DNA from: SAR324 cluster bacterium
GTDB taxonomy: Bacteria; SAR324; XYD2-FULL-50-16
Direction of reading: 5' to 3'
Assembly: GCA_028282885.1 (NCBI GenBank)
Contig: JANQGX010000025.1
Coordinates: 62,001-126,000 of the forward strand
Length of the DNA: 64,000 nucleotides
Shown here: one piece after another, positions 60,771 through 64,000 of the stretch
How positions within the stretch are numbered: position 1 is the stretch's first letter
Layout: each line of letters starts with the position of its first letter
Notes under the pieces: model-generated
Seen by the model: the letters and a program-made list of their open reading frames with translations, nothing else
What the model was told of the DNA's origin: nothing
The model's database searches: none
Program-made: the position numbers and the translations under genes

Positions 60771-62828
60771 ATGAGAACGCTTATAAGCCGGATTACCGGG
60801 CTGTTAATAGCAGTGTGCCTGCTCTTTCCCGGACTGGAGATTCTGGCTGAAGAGGAAACCAAAAAATCAAAAAGCAACATGTTACAATTCGAGACCATTA
60901 CCGTGACTGCCCAGAAGGCAGAGGAAAACGCCCGTGAGGTGCCAATGGGCATCACGGTGCTTGATTACCAGGGCATCGAGGATCAGGGAATTGAATCGAC
61001 AGTACATATCGCAGACTTCGTTCCCAACCTGATCCTGGTAGATAATGGCGTGTCGGCTTTTTATTCACCATCCATGCGCGGGATTCATGCTACTGTGGAA
61101 ACGCTGACAGTTACCACCGGACTTTATATTGACGGCGTGCCGGTTCTTGTTCCCGCCGGATATGACGATTCGCTGCTGAATATTGAACGGGTTGAGGTGC
61201 TCCGGGGTCCCCAGGGCACATTGTATGGGAAAAACACCGAGGCCGGGGCTATCAATATCATCACCCGGCAACCGGACAACGAATTTCGCGGAATAGTTTC
61301 GGCCGATGTTGGTGAAGACAATAAAAAGCAGTTCACCTTCAGTCTGAGCAGCCCGATCCAAAAGGATACTTTATACTTCAGCCTGGCAGGTAAATCATAC
61401 GAGAAAGACGGATATATCGAAAACACACAAACCGGAGAACCGGCAAATGATAAAAAGCACTGGTATGGGAAGCTGCAACTCCGCTGGACGCCGACAGACA
61501 GACTCGATATCACTTTAATCGCGTCCCGGACCCAGTATGATGATGGTACCAACAATGTAAATCTGACGGAAATGGGAGCTGCCGCTTTTGAATTACCCGC
61601 GCCTGAAGACCGAAAGATCTCTCCTGATGAACCGGGTTATAACAAATCCAGTTCGGATGCACAGTCAATGAAAATCGAATACCAGATTTCGGATACCTTG
61701 TCTCTGACCTCCGTGACCGCTAACTGGGTGTTTAAAGAATCTGTCTACGGCGATTGGGATTTCAATCCGGTGAAGCTCATGCATTTCGACAACGACAGGG
61801 AATTCAGCCTCACCTCCCAGGAGTTTCGCCTTGCTTCATCGGCCGAAGAATTAAAATGGCTGCTTGGTATCTATTTCGATCAGAACAAAAACAAATTTCA
61901 TACGGAAGGGGAATCCATGGTTCCACAGATGGTCAGTACGACAAAATATGAATATAGCGGTACTGCAAATGCGATTTTCGGACAGGCCACTCTCCCCCTT
62001 ACAGAAAAAGTCCGTGTGACAGGCGGTCTCCGTTATGAGGAACAGAAGGCGGACTTTGAAAATATGGTCGCAAACACCAGCTTCGATGGTTCCTGGGATG
62101 AGGTTTCCCCGAAGATTTCGGTGGACTATGACATCGCACCGGGGTTCATGACTTATGCCAGCACAACCAAGGGATATCGTTCAGGCGGATTCAACCCTTA
62201 TGCCATGGATCCCGAATATGAAACCTATGACGAAGAGATACTGATGTCACATGAAGTTGGGTTTAAAAGCTTGTTGATGGACCAACACCTTTCCCTCAAC
62301 GGTACCTTCTTTTATCTGCAGATTGAGGACATGCAGATCAGTCAGGCCATCAGCCCGTCCGAAGCGTATGTGACCAATGCCGCAAAAGCAAGTGGAACAG
62401 GGGTAGAGCTGGAATTGGCAGCCACGTTGACCGACAGCCTGGGTATTGAAGCCAGCTACGGGACTGTGGATATCCGTTTCGACGAATTCAGCGATGCAGT
62501 GGGCGACTATGAAGGCAATCGAAGCCCATATGCTCCCGAATATACTTACAATGTCGGCGCCTATTACAGGTCTCCCGGCGGAATATATGTGCGGGGCGAC
62601 CTGATTTCGTGTGGCAGAATCTATTTCGACAAACGCAATGAATATGCAAGGGATGCCTATCAACTAGTCAATGCCAAAGTCGGATATGAAAGAGAAAACT
62701 GGGATGTTTATCTGTATGGTAAAAACGTCACCGATACTGAATACAATTCGGAAGGATTCTGGGACGGCTTTTACACCGGGTACAGCGAGCCCAGGGAAAT
62801 AGGTGTCAAAGGGACCTATCGTTTCTGA
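60771..62828 (+). CDS. TonB-dependent outer-membrane receptor
   Basis: 685 residues. Signal peptide 1-~26 (ending ILA), a TonB box FETITVTAQ near residue 41, a plug domain (VPMGITVLDYQGIEDQGIES, VEVLRGPQGTLYGKNTEAGA) and a 22-strand-type barrel ending in the terminal Phe of KGTYRF. It imports a scarce ligand (iron chelate, cobamide or other metallophore) using TonB energy. AGAAGGAG precedes the ATG. Regulation by the adjacent AraC-type protein is likely. A methyltransferase gene follows. Confidence 0.95.
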   Translation: MRTLISRITGLLIAVCLLFPGLEILAEEETKKSKSNMLQFETITVTAQKAEENAREVPMGITVLDYQGIEDQGIESTVHIADFVPNLILVDNGVSAFYSPSMRGIHATVETLTVTTGLYIDGVPVLVPAGYDDSLLNIERVEVLRGPQGTLYGKNTEAGAINIITRQPDNEFRGIVSADVGEDNKKQFTFSLSSPIQKDTLYFSLAGKSYEKDGYIENTQTGEPANDKKHWYGKLQLRWTPTDRLDITLIASRTQYDDGTNNVNLTEMGAAAFELPAPEDRKISPDEPGYNKSSSDAQSMKIEYQISDTLSLTSVTANWVFKESVYGDWDFNPVKLMHFDNDREFSLTSQEFRLASSAEELKWLLGIYFDQNKNKFHTEGESMVPQMVSTTKYEYSGTANAIFGQATLPLTEKVRVTGGLRYEEQKADFENMVANTSFDGSWDEVSPKISVDYDIAPGFMTYASTTKGYRSGGFNPYAMDPEYETYDEEILMSHEVGFKSLLMDQHLSLNGTFFYLQIEDMQISQAISPSEAYVTNAAKASGTGVELELAATLTDSLGIEASYGTVDIRFDEFSDAVGDYEGNRSPYAPEYTYNVGAYYRSPGGIYVRGDLISCGRIYFDKRNEYARDAYQLVNAKVGYERENWDVYLYGKNVTDTEYNSEGFWDGFYTGYSEPREIGVKGTYRF

Positions 62829-62868
62829 CAGGAACCGCGGATTACGGTGTGGGAAGTTGTAATACACG

Positions 62869-62930
62869 GGGGACAGATTCTTTATGCGCTTTTGACTCCT
62901 TTACGCTCTAATCACGTCTGTCCCCTTTTT
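62869..62930 (+). terminator. Terminator after the TonB receptor
   Basis: GGGGACAGA (62869-62877) pairs with TCTGTCCCC (62917-62925), followed by TTTTT. The 39-nt loop is long, but the stem and U-tract are convincing. 62931-63104 contains no gene other than the leader of the methyltransferase. Confidence 0.6.
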
Positions 62931-63104
62931 ATTATGTGCGGAATTGAGCTGGTACCTAACCGAGACGAATCACCTTAATGCCATGTTCTGCAATGAGTCA
63001 GCGGATATTGATTATAACCGGGAATGAACAGTCCTGTTCAAAAAGCGGTCGAAATTTCCGAATCAGGTCTATTCGCATTTAACCTTTAAATCAAAAGAGA
63101 TATC

Positions 63105-64000
63105 ATGACCTCCATACCGGAAATCAACATACAAAACACCCCCGTATACGATATGATGAACGGGCATGCAAAATCCTATCTTCTACTGTCCGCCATTGAG
63201 CTGAATCTCTTCGACTGCCTGTCCTCCCCGAGTTCAAGCCGGAAGGTTGCCGAACAACTGGAAACTCACCCGGAAAACACGGCTTTGATTCTGGACGGGC
63301 TTGTTGCAGCCGGTCTGATCCATAAGGAAAACGGCCTGTATCAAAACACCCCTGATACCCAACATTGCCTCACCCGGCAGAGCCCGGCCTATGTGGGGGA
63401 GATGATTCTGATCCATCATCAGATTACAAATTCAGCCATAACAGATATGTGCAAATGGGTGAGACAGGGACCTCCTGCGTCCGAACCGGATCTGGGGGCC
63501 GCTGATCTGTGGAGCCGATTTGCCCGGACCATGGCAAATTACCAGTTGGGAGGTTGTGTCCAGAAAATGACTCGATTTATGTCGGCACGTCCGGAGTTTT
63601 CTTCTATGAAAAAAATGCTGGACCTGGGAGGTGGACACGGGTTGTTCTGTATTGCCATGATCGAAGCTCATCCATCCATGACCGGGGTGATATTTGACCA
63701 ACCTCCCGTTGTCCGGATGGCCCAGGAGTTTATCACCAGCTACGGATTCGAAAACCGAATCTCCACCATCGGCGGCGACTACACGCAGGACGAGCTGGGA
63801 AGCGGATATGACCTTGTTTGGGCCAGTGCAACCCTCACCTTTGTTCGAGGGAATCTGGATCCTTTGTTCAAAACCGTTTATCAGTCGATGAATCCGGGCG
63901 GCCTCTTTGTCAGCCTGGCTGAAGGGGTCACACACGAGCGAACCCGCCCAGCCGGATTCATCATCCAAAACCTGGCATATTCACTCGTGGGCCAGGACAG
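63105..64000 (+). CDS. SAM-dependent methyltransferase (O-methyltransferase-like), partial
   Basis: The frame runs from the ATG at 63105 (AAAGAG upstream) to the window edge, 298 codons, without a stop. The N-terminal winged-helix dimerisation part (SAIELNLFDCLSS, VAEQLETHPENTALILDGLV) is followed by the SAM-binding loop KMLDLGGGHGLFCIAMIEAH and FDQPPVVRMAQEFI, the layout of plant-type/hydroxyindole O-methyltransferases (methyltransf_2). Such genes often follow TonB receptors in Desulfobacterota. The substrate is unknown. The C-terminus lies outside the window. Confidence 0.85.
   Translation, partial: MTSIPEINIQNTPVYDMMNGHAKSYLLLSAIELNLFDCLSSPSSSRKVAEQLETHPENTALILDGLVAAGLIHKENGLYQNTPDTQHCLTRQSPAYVGEMILIHHQITNSAITDMCKWVRQGPPASEPDLGAADLWSRFARTMANYQLGGCVQKMTRFMSARPEFSSMKKMLDLGGGHGLFCIAMIEAHPSMTGVIFDQPPVVRMAQEFITSYGFENRISTIGGDYTQDELGSGYDLVWASATLTFVRGNLDPLFKTVYQSMNPGGLFVSLAEGVTHERTRPAGFIIQNLAYSLVGQD

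Noticed and set aside
1..64000. CRISPR array, rRNA or tRNA gene
   Set aside because: No regularly spaced identical repeats and no cloverleaf or rRNA signature were noticed by eye; a covariance search was not possible.

Overview
The window reads as a chromosome segment of an anaerobic, Gram-negative deltaproteobacterium, most likely a Desulfobacterota sulfate reducer of the Desulfobacterales type. This is inferred from a 16-haem HmcA-type cytochrome, TRAP and peptide-type ABC importers, many sigma-54 enhancer-binding proteins (EBPs), a cytoplasmic molybdopterin enzyme, a TonB receptor and outer-membrane barrels. No rRNA, tRNA or CRISPR array was seen.

Region 1 (1-8.6 kb, minus strand) is one catabolic operon under a FCD-GntR regulator with its own palindromic operator. 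It encodes a LeuC/LeuD-like hydratase, an isocitrate-lyase/PEP-mutase-type C-C lyase, a TIGR04076-like protein, a TIGR04076-like/short-chain dehydrogenase fusion, a fused two-domain ABC ATPase and a binding protein cut by the window edge. The hydratase plus lyase set resembles dimethylmaleate hydratase and dimethylmalate lyase of nicotinate fermenters, so uptake and cleavage of a branched malate-like acid is proposed.

Region 2 (8.8-12.3 kb) holds toxin-antitoxin (TA) loci, a decayed TA locus, an IS21 relic and an orphan TRAP binding protein with a sigma-54 promoter. Region 3 (12.6-20.3 kb) has three EBPs and a DMSO-reductase-family enzyme with its own sigma-54-like promoter. Region 4 (20.8-24.6 kb) has cfa, a dead vapBC copy and an orphan hmcA.

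Region 5 (24.6-36 kb) is an accessory island. It contains five further TA loci (DUF6364/PIN, Phd/PIN, a tripartite HipBST, vapBC and a BrnT-like pair), an S41 protease, DUF2442 genes and two families of short repeats with terminal inverted repeats. One repeat family carries an outward-facing ribosome-binding site and start codon. The BrnT-like pair sits between two copies of the 3' end of a cyclophilin gene.

Region 6 (36-43 kb, minus) is a complete peptide-type ABC importer operon (regulator, D, F, binding protein, B, C, cyclophilin). Region 7 (43.3-50.7 kb, minus) is a sugar-acid/inositol-like operon: TRAP dctPQM, an IolC-DUF2090 fusion, an IdnD-like dehydrogenase and a LacI regulator, with a strong sigma-70 promoter and three copies of a 15-bp operator. 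Region 8 (51.5-57 kb) has an EBP divergent from a sigma-54 promoter with two upstream palindromes, driving a small protein and probably an exported Cys-nucleophile hydrolase, a Tat-exported dehydrogenase and an outer-membrane protein. Region 9 (57-59 kb) contains two neighbouring frameshifted genes. Region 10 (59.6-64 kb) has an AraC/PchR-like regulator, three 21-bp-phased direct repeats, a TonB receptor and a methyltransferase cut by the right edge.
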